A stretch of 64,000 nucleotides of DNA. Source: JAJDAT01 sp964570665 (GTDB taxonomy: Bacteria; Nitrospinota; Nitrospinia; Nitrospinales; JAJDAT01). The notes below the pieces were generated by a model that did no database searches, was not told the origin of the DNA, and saw nothing but the letters and a program-made list of their open reading frames with translations. Position numbers and translations under genes: made by a program. Below are positions 8,408 through 17,027 of this stretch, one piece after another (within the stretch, counting starts at the first letter, position 1; each line of letters begins with the position of its first letter). Location of the stretch: positions 383,069 to 447,068 of the forward strand of contig CAZMZH010000002.1 in the NCBI GenBank assembly GCA_964570665.1, written 5' to 3'.

Positions 8408-9268
8408 ATGATAAAGTTTAGATTTTGGGGAGTAAGAGGTAGCGTTCCTTCTGGGAGCCCTGATACCGCAAAATTTGGCGGTAATACTACTTGCCTAGAA
8501 GTTCGTTGCAATGAAGAATTGCTGATTTTTGATAGCGGCACCGGAATACGATATTTGGGTAATGAACTGATGAAGAGCTTGCCTATAAAAGGCAAGATTT
8601 TTTATTCCCATGTTCATTGGGATCACATTCAAGGGTTACCTTTTTTTACTCCACTTTACGTTCCCGGTAATGAGTTTCAAATTTATGGCGGCTCTAGTAT
8701 GCCTGTTACGATTGAAGAGACTCTAAAAAAACAAATGACAGCCCCTTGTTTTCCAGTGCCAATGGATATAATGGGAGCAAAAATTGAGTTTTTTGACGTT
8801 GCTCCTGGAGATATTGTTAATGGGGAGAGTTACCAAGTTTCATTTGCTAGTCAGAACCACCCCAATAATTCTTTTGCTTTTAGGATAGATTGTGAGGATC
8901 AATCGATAGTATTTGCTACCGATACAGAACATTATGAAGATAAAATGGACGAAAACCTGCTTAAGCTGTGCCAAGGTGCCGACTATTTAATTTATGATAG
9001 CCAGTACACTTATGACGAATATCATGGATTAAACGGTCAGATGTCTCGAAAAACTTGGGGACATAGTACAGCTGAAGAAGGTTTAAAGTTAGTTAAAGAA
9101 GCTGGCGTTAAAAACTTTGTCCTTTTCCATCATGATCCAACCCATAACGATGAATTTATTTGTAGACTTGAACGAAATGCCAAGGAGGTTTTTCCAAATT
9201 CCATCGCCGCTTATGAAGGATTGGAAATTGAAGTGGGCAAACCCATCCCTGATTCTTTGTTTAGTTAA
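8408..9268 (+). CDS. MBL-fold metallo-hydrolase
   Basis: Metallo-beta-lactamase-fold hydrolase, 286 aa. The zinc motif is H68-V-H70-W-D72-H73, preceded by the GVRGSVPSGSPDTAKFGGNTTC N-terminus typical of the RNase Z/PhnP-like branch that hydrolyses phosphodiesters. Additional metal-ligand candidates lie in the DTEHYED, YDSQYTYDEY and LFHHDPTHND segments. No signal peptide, so cytoplasmic. Related proteins occur as stand-alone hydrolases or as parts of signalling proteins that degrade cyclic or linear nucleotides. The substrate cannot be read from sequence. Its 3' end overlaps the start of the next gene by about 56 bp in another frame. Confidence 0.88.
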   Translation: MIKFRFWGVRGSVPSGSPDTAKFGGNTTCLEVRCNEELLIFDSGTGIRYLGNELMKSLPIKGKIFYSHVHWDHIQGLPFFTPLYVPGNEFQIYGGSSMPVTIEETLKKQMTAPCFPVPMDIMGAKIEFFDVAPGDIVNGESYQVSFASQNHPNNSFAFRIDCEDQSIVFATDTEHYEDKMDENLLKLCQGADYLIYDSQYTYDEYHGLNGQMSRKTWGHSTAEEGLKLVKEAGVKNFVLFHHDPTHNDEFICRLERNAKEVFPNSIAAYEGLEIEVGKPIPDSLFS

Positions 9269-10496
9269 ACTTTCCTTTTTTCTTTTTTTAGTCTTTTTTT
9301 TAGATAGTTGTTCCTCTACTAAAAAGATACTTGGCCCAGATCCCCAATCCCATCGTTATGTAGACCTTACAAAGAAATATTTTCCCGATTTGCCCACTGG
9401 TATTCGCAAAGCGCTTTTTTTCTTTGTCAATTCTGATAAAAAAATCGATTGGATGGCTTTGACCAGGCCAAGAGAAAAATACCCTAACCCTAGCCTTCAT
9501 TTTTTTTTAAATAATAAAAATAAACCGTTTACGCGAATTAATCGAACCGGTTTTAATAATCCGTTAAAAGTTAAGCAGCTTGATATTTCTCCAGGGGATT
9601 TGACTAGAGATAGAGCGGAGGATTTGCTTTTGCTAGGCAATACTGGAAAAGGTAATCGTGCTCTAGTTTTTTTTAATAATAAAAAAGGGTACTTTTATCG
9701 CCCTCCAAAAGAGATAACTCCGAAAATTGATCCTTCCATGGATCGAGGTTTGCTTGTTGACCTGGATTATGACGGAGATTTAGATATGTTTTTTACTCGA
9801 AGGGGTAAGGGAAGAGTAAAAAACTCTAACTCAGTACAATTTTTTGTAAATAATGGAAAAGGAGGTTTTATTGATAGGACGTCCCTGCTATTTCCCAAAA
9901 TAAATCATCCTATTTCTGGACTTTCTATAGCGGATTATGATGGAGATCAAGTTTTTGATATATTTTTATTGAATTCTAATGGAAAAAATACGCTTTGGAT
10001 AAATAATGGCTCTGGTAAGTTTAAGGACGCCTCATCTTATTCTCTTCCAAATATTCCAGCACATTACGCCTTTGCCGATTGGGCAGATTTTGATCAAGAT
10101 GGGGATAACGATTTATTAGTTACCACTACAAATTTAACCAAACGGTTTTCGAGGTTTGAAGGCGAATATAGCTTTTTCTTAGAGAACGATGGGAAGGGTC
10201 ATTTTACCAAGCGTTCATTAAAGCTTTTACCTAAATACCCATCAACGCGCGTTTATTTGTTAGACGCGGATGGTAATGATATTCCAGATATTATTATTAT
10301 AAGTAAAAAAGGAGCTCACCTTTTGGTTGGCCATGGAGGTTGGAAGTTTTCCGATGAAACCTTGAGAAGATTCCCCAAGGATAGGAGACTTGATGAAATG
10401 ACCTTTGGAGATGTTGATGGCGACGGTTATTTGGATATTTTTAGCGTGGATTCGAAAAAGGGAGTGGGAAAACTGTGGGTTAGCCGTTTTGAATAA
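9213..10496 (+). CDS. FG-GAP/VCBS-repeat lipoprotein
   Basis: Exported lipoprotein with a beta-propeller of FG-GAP/VCBS repeats. I chose the ATG at 9213, although an open frame extends to 9117, because it puts a basic segment (MKDWKLKW) directly before a hydrophobic stretch and a lipobox-like F-L-D-S-C33. A TTG at 9228 is an alternative. The body carries at least five Ca-binding-like loops, for example DLDYDGDLDMFF, ADYDGDQVFDIF, ADFDQDGDNDLL, LDADGNDIPDII and GDVDGDGYLDIF. Such propellers usually mediate binding at the cell surface. The start lies inside the end of the MBL-hydrolase gene, so the two are probably co-transcribed. Confidence 0.82.
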   Translation: MKDWKLKWANPSLILCLVKLSFFLFLVFFLDSCSSTKKILGPDPQSHRYVDLTKKYFPDLPTGIRKALFFFVNSDKKIDWMALTRPREKYPNPSLHFFLNNKNKPFTRINRTGFNNPLKVKQLDISPGDLTRDRAEDLLLLGNTGKGNRALVFFNNKKGYFYRPPKEITPKIDPSMDRGLLVDLDYDGDLDMFFTRRGKGRVKNSNSVQFFVNNGKGGFIDRTSLLFPKINHPISGLSIADYDGDQVFDIFLLNSNGKNTLWINNGSGKFKDASSYSLPNIPAHYAFADWADFDQDGDNDLLVTTTNLTKRFSRFEGEYSFFLENDGKGHFTKRSLKLLPKYPSTRVYLLDADGNDIPDIIIISKKGAHLLVGHGGWKFSDETLRRFPKDRRLDEMTFGDVDGDGYLDIFSVDSKKGVGKLWVSRFE

Positions 10497-10524
10497 GCTT
10501 CATGCTTAAACGACAGAGTATTTT

Positions 10525-11055
10525 TTATTTAATTAATGTTTTACGCAAGACATTTAAAGAGTTTAGAAGAGTTACAGTATGGTTTTCATAATCTAATTCT
10601 CCCGAAACCCAATCTTTAAAATCTTGGAATAGAGTCGACCCCGCGTCTCTTATTTGACTTTTTTTAATATCGATGACGTCTAATACCGAACTGGCAAGTA
10701 TTCCGGCACGGATATCCTCGTTTTCTAATATCATTATTCGATTATTTGCGTTTCTTTCCTCAGAAGGTAATCCTAAAAAGTCTCCAATCTCTATAACCGA
10801 TTCAATTTCTCCTCGGATATTTACTAATCCCAATATGTGTTTAGGCGCAGTTGGAACAGGGTTGATCTTCTTAATAGGAATAATTTCAGAAACGTCTAAA
10901 CCCTTTAAAGCAAAATAAGCTCCTCGGATTTCAAATATCACTAAAATTATTAGCGGTTCTTTAATTAATCCCGCGATTCCTTTTTTCTCACGGATTTTCT
11001 TGATCCGTTTAACAATTTTTGAGGTTTTTTCTTTTGGATTTTGATTCGACTCCAT
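10525..11055 (-). CDS. CheW-like adaptor, last gene of the NHL/LRR/caspase cluster
   Basis: CheW-family protein of 176 aa. A charged N-terminus (KIVKRIKKIREKKGIAG, about 12-28) is followed by the CheW domain (about 34-170). Signature elements are PTAPKHILGLVNIRGEIESV and AGILASSVLDVIDI. It resembles the CheW protein at 1128-1688 in order and wording. It sits 30 bp downstream of the caspase-like gene on the same strand, which is an unusual neighbour. No receptor or CheA lies adjacent. Co-transcription with the caspase gene is inferred from spacing only. Confidence 0.85.
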   Translation of the reverse strand: MESNQNPKEKTSKIVKRIKKIREKKGIAGLIKEPLIILVIFEIRGAYFALKGLDVSEIIPIKKINPVPTAPKHILGLVNIRGEIESVIEIGDFLGLPSEERNANNRIMILENEDIRAGILASSVLDVIDIKKSQIRDAGSTLFQDFKDWVSGELDYENHTVTLLNSLNVLRKTLIK

Positions 11056-11085
11056 CTATGCCTCTTTTATCGTGATAAAGCGCGT

Positions 11086-12537
11086 TCAATCTTCAATAAA
11101 TAATTTCCAAGTGTAATCTGGGGTTGCCGATAATAAATCCATAGAAAGCTTTAAAATGTCCCCTTTTCGGAAACATGGCTTTGACTCCAAATAAGAATCT
11201 TTGGGAATTCCATCTTTATCATAAAAAGTAAGCCGAATACCAGGCCTTCCTTTTATAAACCATCCCGATCCAGATTCAGTTTTACATAATAATCGCACGT
11301 TTAAACATTTATGGGTACCGCATTCTGTTTCTTCAACCTTTAATACCTGTACGGCTTTATTCGCAGGAAGTTTCAAATTATATTTTATAGGATTTTGTAA
11401 TTTTTTTCGAATTTCAAGCCGAGTCAATTGATTTATGCGTTCTGTTTTTTCGCGGCCTTGCTTTACGGATGCAATTTTTTCTTGAAGTTCAAGTTTTAAT
11501 AAAGCTAATTCTTGAAGTAGTTTTTCTTGTTTTTTTAGTTCTTCCTTTTGACTTACTTCAAGATTATGTTTTTTTTTCTTTAAATTTTTCGTTAAGTCAA
11601 CCACACGATCGGAAATAGAAATTGGAAAAACAAAATCTCCTTGATCTAGGACGGCGTCTCGTAATTTCCCATATTGTGGAACTTGACTACCTTTAGAATA
11701 ATTGGTAACTGCATTTTCTAAAAATTGTCCCAACTCAGACCCAGTAATATAACCATCTCGATTTAAGTCGCCATCGCCATTAAAAGCGCGAACGAATTGT
11801 CTCCGAAAAATGCTTTCGTCTGGAACTGATTGATTGGCTCGACCGGCGGCAATAAATTGTCGAACTGGTTTTCCAGTTTTTTCTTTTATAATCTGCGGGA
11901 TTCCACGGCTAGTGGCGAATATAGACCCGGCAAAACAACTGTCGAATATAAACAATGCGTGCTTAGATTGAATTGCTCTTGCGTATACCTCTATATTTTG
12001 CATGCTCATGGCTTTGCGTAAAAAGCCTCTTTTATCCGTATTTGGATTCGGAGTGTCTCTTGGAACAATAAAGCCCATTTCTGTTCCTCCATATTGAGGA
12101 ACTAATGTGTATCCATGACCTGCAAAATAAAATAGTAGTCTATTTCCCTCGGCAAGACCATATCGGTCTACAAAGCTATCAAAGGCTTGATTTAGCTTTT
12201 CGCGTGTCGGATCTATAACAGTTTCAACTGAAAATCCTAATATTTCAAGAACTTCTTTTACCGATGCGATGTCTGAAATGACTCCAGGTAAGGCAGGCCA
12301 TAAGCCTTTGTAGTCGCTTACCCCAATTAACAGCGCGTGACTTTCGTTGTATAAGCCAATAGTCGCTCCTTCTCCATCAATAATTGGGATGGGGATAATT
12401 CCTCGATCTAAAGGATCGCTCTGCTTACTTAAGTTTTGAGATTTTGATAAGCTGGATGGGATTTGTTCCAAATTAGGCCCAGCGCATCCTAAAGAACAGA
12501 TTAAGAAAGCGGCGGAAATTTGGAGCGGCAATTTCAT
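11086..12537 (-). CDS. caspase-like (peptidase C14/metacaspase) lipoprotein with EF-hand-like loop and coiled coil
   Basis: The frame extends to 12621, but the ATG at 12535-12537 gives a clean lipoprotein signal (MKLPLQISAAFLICSLGC, lipobox C18). Numbering from it, the C14 caspase domain spans about 65-280 with catalytic H141 in YFAGHGY and C201 in DSCFAGS. An EF-hand-like loop follows (D257-L-N-R-D-G-Y), then a long Lys/Glu-rich coiled coil (about 310-380) and a C-terminal beta-rich domain with four cysteines. Known bacterial relatives cleave after Arg or Lys (metacaspase or orthocaspase) or act in cell-death and signalling networks. The calcium loop suggests Ca-dependent activation. The predicted location is lipid-anchored, facing the periplasm or outside. 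Confidence 0.88.
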   Translation of the reverse strand: MKLPLQISAAFLICSLGCAGPNLEQIPSSLSKSQNLSKQSDPLDRGIIPIPIIDGEGATIGLYNESHALLIGVSDYKGLWPALPGVISDIASVKEVLEILGFSVETVIDPTREKLNQAFDSFVDRYGLAEGNRLLFYFAGHGYTLVPQYGGTEMGFIVPRDTPNPNTDKRGFLRKAMSMQNIEVYARAIQSKHALFIFDSCFAGSIFATSRGIPQIIKEKTGKPVRQFIAAGRANQSVPDESIFRRQFVRAFNGDGDLNRDGYITGSELGQFLENAVTNYSKGSQVPQYGKLRDAVLDQGDFVFPISISDRVVDLTKNLKKKKHNLEVSQKEELKKQEKLLQELALLKLELQEKIASVKQGREKTERINQLTRLEIRKKLQNPIKYNLKLPANKAVQVLKVEETECGTHKCLNVRLLCKTESGSGWFIKGRPGIRLTFYDKDGIPKDSYLESKPCFRKGDILKLSMDLLSATPDYTWKLFIED

Positions 12538-12607
12538 TGGTCTAAGATAAAAAGTTTTTCTACATGATATCTTGAATTTATTTAAAACCCCAAGAGGTTT
12601 ATAAAAA

Positions 12608-13696
12608 TTAATGAAATCCAAATATGGGTTCGGTAAGGTTTTGCAGATAAGGAGTATTTTCTAAAGCTTCGGCCCCAATCGCGCTGATTTTATTTTCTTC
12701 TAAAGTGAGCGTTTTCAGTTGTGCTGAATTTGGAGATTTGGCAATAGCGCTTGCGCCTTCGTCTCCAATAAAGTTGTAGTTTAAATCAAGATTTTCTAGT
12801 TTTTTTAAATTTTGTGATTTGGATATTACTATCGCTCCTATATCTCCAATTTTATTGTTGGATAATTTTAAAGACTTTAATTGAGAAAAAGCTGGAGAAT
12901 TTGCGATTTGAGTAATAGCTGCATCGGTTAGGTCGTTATAGGCTAAATTCAATTTAACTAATTGGGAAGCGAAAGGAGTTTCTAATAGGGCCTCAATTCC
13001 TATATCGCCAATGTACTGATTTTCCAAATTACTTAAAGTTCCTTTTTTTTGCATGTCGGAGAATTTAACTTTGTGCTCAAACTTTAAGAGCGCCTTCTTT
13101 CCACTCGATTCAATAGGATTGTATGAAAGATATAATTTTATCAAATTATTTAGTTTGTTTGAGGAAGTTACTTTAAGAGTTCCGTCGGCGCCAATGTTGT
13201 TATAACTTAGGTTTAGTTCTTTTAGCGCAGACATGTTATTCGAATTGGCCAAAAGCGTAGCGCCTTTATCGCTAATATTATTCCGGTATAAACTTAGCGA
13301 TTTTAACTTCGAAAAAATTGGCGATTGGGCAATCGCGCTAACTCCGATGTCAGTAATGTTATTGTTGCCTAGCTCAAGGGTTTGTAGCCCTGTTAACTTA
13401 TTTGATGTAGCTAATTCCTTGAGACCTTCGTCGCCAATTCCTGTGTCGTATAAAATCAAAGTGTCGAGGTCTTTAAGTAAAGACGACTGAGATAAAAATT
13501 TTGCGCCTTCTATTCCTATTAGTTTTGATTTAATTCTTAACGTATGTTTATTTCTTCTAATCTTTTTCTTAACGTATTTTTCTAATTTTTCAATAGTTAC
13601 TGGCGCCGATGCTCCGAAAGAAAATAAGCAACATATTAAAATCCAAGCCCAGGATTTTACTTGCAAAGTGGTTTTTTTACCTTTTTGTATAATCAT
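12608..13696 (-). CDS. exported leucine-rich-repeat protein (ribonuclease-inhibitor type)
   Basis: 362 aa. A basic N-terminus and hydrophobic core (WAWILICCLFSFGASA, about 17-32) form a signal peptide. The remainder is LRRs of about 24-26 residues with the pattern LxxLxLxxNxIgDxGaxaIA, roughly ten copies. One break in the middle (around KFSDMQKKGTLSNLENQ) may be an inserted loop. The repeats match the LRR_6/RI-like class that often forms protein-binding scaffolds. Its start directly abuts the stop of the upstream LRR gene, and the caspase-like gene follows, so the three are very probably one transcript. Ligands are unknown. Confidence 0.88.
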   Translation of the reverse strand: MIIQKGKKTTLQVKSWAWILICCLFSFGASAPVTIEKLEKYVKKKIRRNKHTLRIKSKLIGIEGAKFLSQSSLLKDLDTLILYDTGIGDEGLKELATSNKLTGLQTLELGNNNITDIGVSAIAQSPIFSKLKSLSLYRNNISDKGATLLANSNNMSALKELNLSYNNIGADGTLKVTSSNKLNNLIKLYLSYNPIESSGKKALLKFEHKVKFSDMQKKGTLSNLENQYIGDIGIEALLETPFASQLVKLNLAYNDLTDAAITQIANSPAFSQLKSLKLSNNKIGDIGAIVISKSQNLKKLENLDLNYNFIGDEGASAIAKSPNSAQLKTLTLEENKISAIGAEALENTPYLQNLTEPIFGFH

Positions 13697-14707
13697 TTAA
13701 TTTTCTTGACGTCCTTCCAATTCTCGACCCGACAAAACTTCTCCTGGATCAAAGGGGAAAATAGTATTAGTCAAGTTTTTTAAATAGGGCGATTCTTTTA
13801 TTAGTTGAATACCTTTGTCGCCTACTTCATTTCCCCAGATTTCCAAAATCGACAAGGATTTGAGATGAGCAGATTTGGATAAATCCTTTGCTCCTTGAAG
13901 GACAAATCCATTCCATTGTAGATTCAATTTTTTTAGTTTGGAAAAAGCTTTTGTGTTTGCTAAATGTCGAATTCCTTCGTTGCCTAGTTTGTTTTGCCTC
14001 AAATTTAGTTCAATTAAGCCGTTAATCTTAGCGGATGTTTTCCAATGTTTTATTCCTTTAGGGCCTATATTATTTTTCGAAACGTCTAGTATTCTTAAAT
14101 TAGGCAAATTAGAAGATTCTGCAATCGCGGCAATTCCTTCGTTTCCAATGTGGTTGTCCCCTAATAATAATACCTTTAGAGAATTAAATTTTGCTTTTGC
14201 AATTGCTTTTGCTCCATCGGAACCAATTTGGTTTCCAGAAAGATCCAGAAATTCTAATCGCGTCAGGTTTTGCGACTTAGCGATTCCATCGACGATTCCT
14301 TTATCTCCAATTTTATTACCCCAGAGATTTAAATAAGTTAATATTTTTACATTATTAGAAAAAGCCAAAGCAATTGCGCCATCTGATCCAATATTATTAT
14401 GGAATAAGTCTAGCGATTTAAGGTTAGTGAGATAAGGAGAATCCGCTAAATTTTGTGCGCCTTGATCGGTTATCTCGTGGGTTTGTAGACGGAGAGTTTT
14501 CACATGGCGTATCATTTTTGATTGAGCTAAAGCTTTTATCCCTGAATCTTTTAGAATTCCACTTCCTCCCATATCCAAATGAGTATTGTTTTTGGTTAAA
14601 TCGTTAAATATAAATTGATTAACGTCAAATGCATGGGTTAAGAGAGGAAATACGGTAAAACATGTAAAAAAGAAGCACGCTGCTTTAACTTCTTTAATTT
14701 TTCTCAT
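13697..14707 (-). CDS. exported leucine-rich-repeat protein (ribonuclease-inhibitor type)
   Basis: 336 aa with signal peptide MRKIKEVKAACFFFTCFTVF (cleavage probably near THAFD, residue 27). About nine LRRs of 24-26 residues follow, with the motif LxxLdLxxNxIGsdGAkAIA. It is a paralogue of the next gene (12608-13696), with no gap between them, indicating tandem duplication and coupled translation. It lies 20 bp downstream of the NHL-repeat gene. The C-terminus ends with a short polar tail (GRELEGRQEN). It probably folds as a curved solenoid for protein binding outside the cytoplasm. Confidence 0.88.
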   Translation of the reverse strand: MRKIKEVKAACFFFTCFTVFPLLTHAFDVNQFIFNDLTKNNTHLDMGGSGILKDSGIKALAQSKMIRHVKTLRLQTHEITDQGAQNLADSPYLTNLKSLDLFHNNIGSDGAIALAFSNNVKILTYLNLWGNKIGDKGIVDGIAKSQNLTRLEFLDLSGNQIGSDGAKAIAKAKFNSLKVLLLGDNHIGNEGIAAIAESSNLPNLRILDVSKNNIGPKGIKHWKTSAKINGLIELNLRQNKLGNEGIRHLANTKAFSKLKKLNLQWNGFVLQGAKDLSKSAHLKSLSILEIWGNEVGDKGIQLIKESPYLKNLTNTIFPFDPGEVLSGRELEGRQEN

Positions 14708-14727
14708 ATTATTTTGATCTTTGAGGA

Positions 14728-16881
14728 TTAAGGGAAATTGTGGACTATAAGGTTTACTTCCAAACCATCTTGCAAATAACCAAAGTTAGCGATACCGGCA
14801 ATTGTGGTTACAATACCTTGAGGGTCTATTTTTCTAATTCGATTATTTCCTCGATCAGTGACATAGAGATTGCCCATTGAGTCAAATGCCATATCGCGAG
14901 GATTTTGAAAATTGGCTTTAACGGCAAGACCGCCGTCGCCTGAAAAACCGCCGTCGCCAGTACCCGCGACTGGAATAATTTGACCTTTTTTATCAATTTT
15001 CCTGATGCGATGCGTTTGTTGTTCGCAAATGTATAGTTCGTTGTCAGGGGATATCGCTAAGGCTCCCGGAGACCGAATGCCTGCCGAAATAGCGGGACCA
15101 TAGTCGCCATGATCTCTAAAATCCCCGTTACCTGCAATGATTTCAACTTTATTATTAGAGTTGATTTTGTATATTTTCCCAACGCCGGAATCTGATACAT
15201 ATATGTTATTTGCGGAATCAATTGCTATTCCATTAGGATGAATATCGCCGGGCAAGGCATCCCAAGCTTTTTCTGCTACTTTTGATATGATTCCATTGGT
15301 GGCTATTTTTCGGATAAATCGATTAGATCTGTCCGCTATATATAGTTCATCCTCAGTACCCACCGCAATCGCTCTTATAGTTACAAATGAAGCGTCTAAA
15401 GCTTGGCCTTCGTCCCCGCCGGTTCCAGCCAAGGCATTTCCAGCAAAAGGCTTTATTTGCCCCTTCGAATCAATATTTATGATGCGCCAGCCGTTACCAT
15501 TTCTTTCAACGGCATATATGTCTCCATTGTTTCCTCTAGCGACAAAATTTGGCCTTAATAAAGAAGTTTCAAGCGCTAGTCCTGAGGTCCCGCTTGAGCT
15601 AGCCTTGCCAGTTCCTGCAAAGGCATGAATATTCCCGTCGGCGTCAATTTTTCGCAACCTGTTTTGCATTTGGTCTGCGAATATAATTTCATTTTTTTCG
15701 TTGAAGGTTATCCCTGAAGGACCTTCAAGTGTTGCTCCGAGCGCGGGTCCTCCATCTCCTTTCAATAAAGATTTTCCATTCCCGGCAATGGTTTTGACAC
15801 GACCAGAAAGAAAATCGACTTTTCGAATTCGGAAATGGGATCTATCCACCACGAGTAGGCTTTTTTGATCTGATCCAATAGCCAAAGAAAATGGTAAATG
15901 TAAATTGGATTGAGAAGCGACGCCTTGATCGCCGTTATAATGAGTTAATCCTGTTCCCATAAATGTAGTTATAATTCCATCAGGGTCTACTTTTCGAACG
16001 CGATTATTATTGCGATCGGCAATATAAATATTGCCTTTATTATCTGCGGCAACATCGGTAGGGAAAGCTAAATCTCCTTGATTTGCGGGTCCATAATCTC
16101 CTCGAATGGCAAAAAGACCTGTTCCGGCAACAGTATAGACGGTTCCATCCGGATCAATTTTTCGGATGCGGTTATTCCCACGATCTGCAACAAATAAATT
16201 ACCTTGGTTGTCGAATGTAAGCCCAAAGGGGAATTTAAAAAAAGCTTCGTCGGCAGGACCGAAATCTCCTCCATAACTAGGAACTCCCATTCCTGCATAG
16301 GTAGTAATTATTCCATTAGTATCTACCTTTCGGATACGGTTATTGGACCGATCTGAAATATAAATTTGTCCAGACTTATCGATGGCTACATCAGATGGGA
16401 AATGAAGGCTGGTTTCAGTTGCCTTCATGTTATCTCCCGAATAATCTGGAATTCCATTACCGGCAATTGTTGTAATAATTCCATCTGGATCAATCTTTCG
16501 TACACGATGGTTATTACGATCGGCTATGTAGAGATTTCCTGTTGAATCAAAAGCTAAGCCAGCTGGAAAGTTTAGCGATGCATTGATTGCTGGTCCTTCA
16601 TCTCCCGAAAATCCTGCGCGCCCATTACCCGAAATAGTGGTTACTATTCCGTTTTGATCAATTTTTCGAATTCTATTTTGAGAACGATGGGAAATATAAA
16701 TATTTCCTTTTGGGCCGATAGCAATACCGTCAACCAAAGTAAAAATTACAGAAGTGGCTTTTTGCCCATCGCCTATTTTTTTGTAGGGAAATGAGTCCGC
16801 CGAAAAAGCTTTGAAAGGAACCCCAAGCGCAAGAAGCCCAATTATTACGGCTAGTTTTCTAAAATAAATTAAGTTTTGCAT
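14728..16881 (-). CDS. exported NHL-repeat beta-propeller protein
   Basis: 717 aa. Signal peptide at residues 1-28 (LAVIIGLLALGVPFKAFSA). The rest consists of about a dozen NHL repeats with recurring phrases: GNIYIADRNNNRIRKIDPDG, ITTIAGNG, GD-GPA and F-P-G-A-D. Each unit of roughly 55 residues alternates an NHL blade with a GDxGPA linker, and together they should form one or two propellers. The domain is generally a binding or scaffolding module; no catalytic domain is attached. It is the first gene of the minus-strand NHL-LRR-LRR-caspase-CheW cluster, and the upstream intergenic region has two AT-rich inverted repeats. Underlying DNA repeats are degenerate rather than identical. Confidence 0.92.
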   Translation of the reverse strand: MQNLIYFRKLAVIIGLLALGVPFKAFSADSFPYKKIGDGQKATSVIFTLVDGIAIGPKGNIYISHRSQNRIRKIDQNGIVTTISGNGRAGFSGDEGPAINASLNFPAGLAFDSTGNLYIADRNNHRVRKIDPDGIITTIAGNGIPDYSGDNMKATETSLHFPSDVAIDKSGQIYISDRSNNRIRKVDTNGIITTYAGMGVPSYGGDFGPADEAFFKFPFGLTFDNQGNLFVADRGNNRIRKIDPDGTVYTVAGTGLFAIRGDYGPANQGDLAFPTDVAADNKGNIYIADRNNNRVRKVDPDGIITTFMGTGLTHYNGDQGVASQSNLHLPFSLAIGSDQKSLLVVDRSHFRIRKVDFLSGRVKTIAGNGKSLLKGDGGPALGATLEGPSGITFNEKNEIIFADQMQNRLRKIDADGNIHAFAGTGKASSSGTSGLALETSLLRPNFVARGNNGDIYAVERNGNGWRIINIDSKGQIKPFAGNALAGTGGDEGQALDASFVTIRAIAVGTEDELYIADRSNRFIRKIATNGIISKVAEKAWDALPGDIHPNGIAIDSANNIYVSDSGVGKIYKINSNNKVEIIAGNGDFRDHGDYGPAISAGIRSPGALAISPDNELYICEQQTHRIRKIDKKGQIIPVAGTGDGGFSGDGGLAVKANFQNPRDMAFDSMGNLYVTDRGNNRIRKIDPQGIVTTIAGIANFGYLQDGLEVNLIVHNFP

Positions 16882-16931
16882 AATCCAGTTTTAAGAATTT
16901 ATAAACCTTATATTCTATTGCTAATTGACCA

Positions 16932-16958
16932 AAATTCTAAAGCAAAATTTTAGAATTT
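16932..16958. repeat. AT-rich inverted repeat upstream of the NHL gene
   Basis: Perfect 10-bp arms (AAATTCTAAA at 16932-16941 and its complement at 16949-16958) around a 7-nt spacer. It lies 51 bp upstream of the NHL gene start, so it could be an operator or part of a promoter. Being AT-rich, it could also arise by chance. Confidence 0.4.
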
Positions 16959-16983
16959 ATATAAAACGGAAAATAACGAGAGG

Positions 16984-17002
16984 ATTCAATATATTATTGA
17001 AT
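16984..17002. repeat. AT-rich palindrome between GT39 and NHL genes
   Basis: Arms ATTCAATA (16984-16991) and TATTGAAT (16995-17002) separated by TAT. It lies 26 bp downstream of the GT39 stop and 100 bp upstream of the NHL gene. It lacks a GC stem or T-tract, so it is not a typical intrinsic terminator; an operator site is possible. Confidence 0.35.
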
Positions 17003-17027
17003 AGGTATAGAAATTTCTGTCTCTTTG

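Noticed and set aside
10494..10508. TAAGC/GCTTA hairpin after the FG-GAP lipoprotein gene
   Set aside because: Five-bp stem and no adjacent T-run; chance level in AT-rich DNA.
13938..14336. 132-codon plus-strand frame inside the LRR gene
   Set aside because: Antisense to repetitive LRR coding DNA, whose periodicity keeps shadow frames open.
15287..15628. 113-codon plus-strand frame inside the NHL gene
   Set aside because: Antisense shadow of the NHL repeats.
14728..16881. Repetitive DNA considered as a CRISPR or tandem repeat array
   Set aside because: Repeats are protein-coding NHL units with degenerate DNA, not identical repeats with unique spacers.
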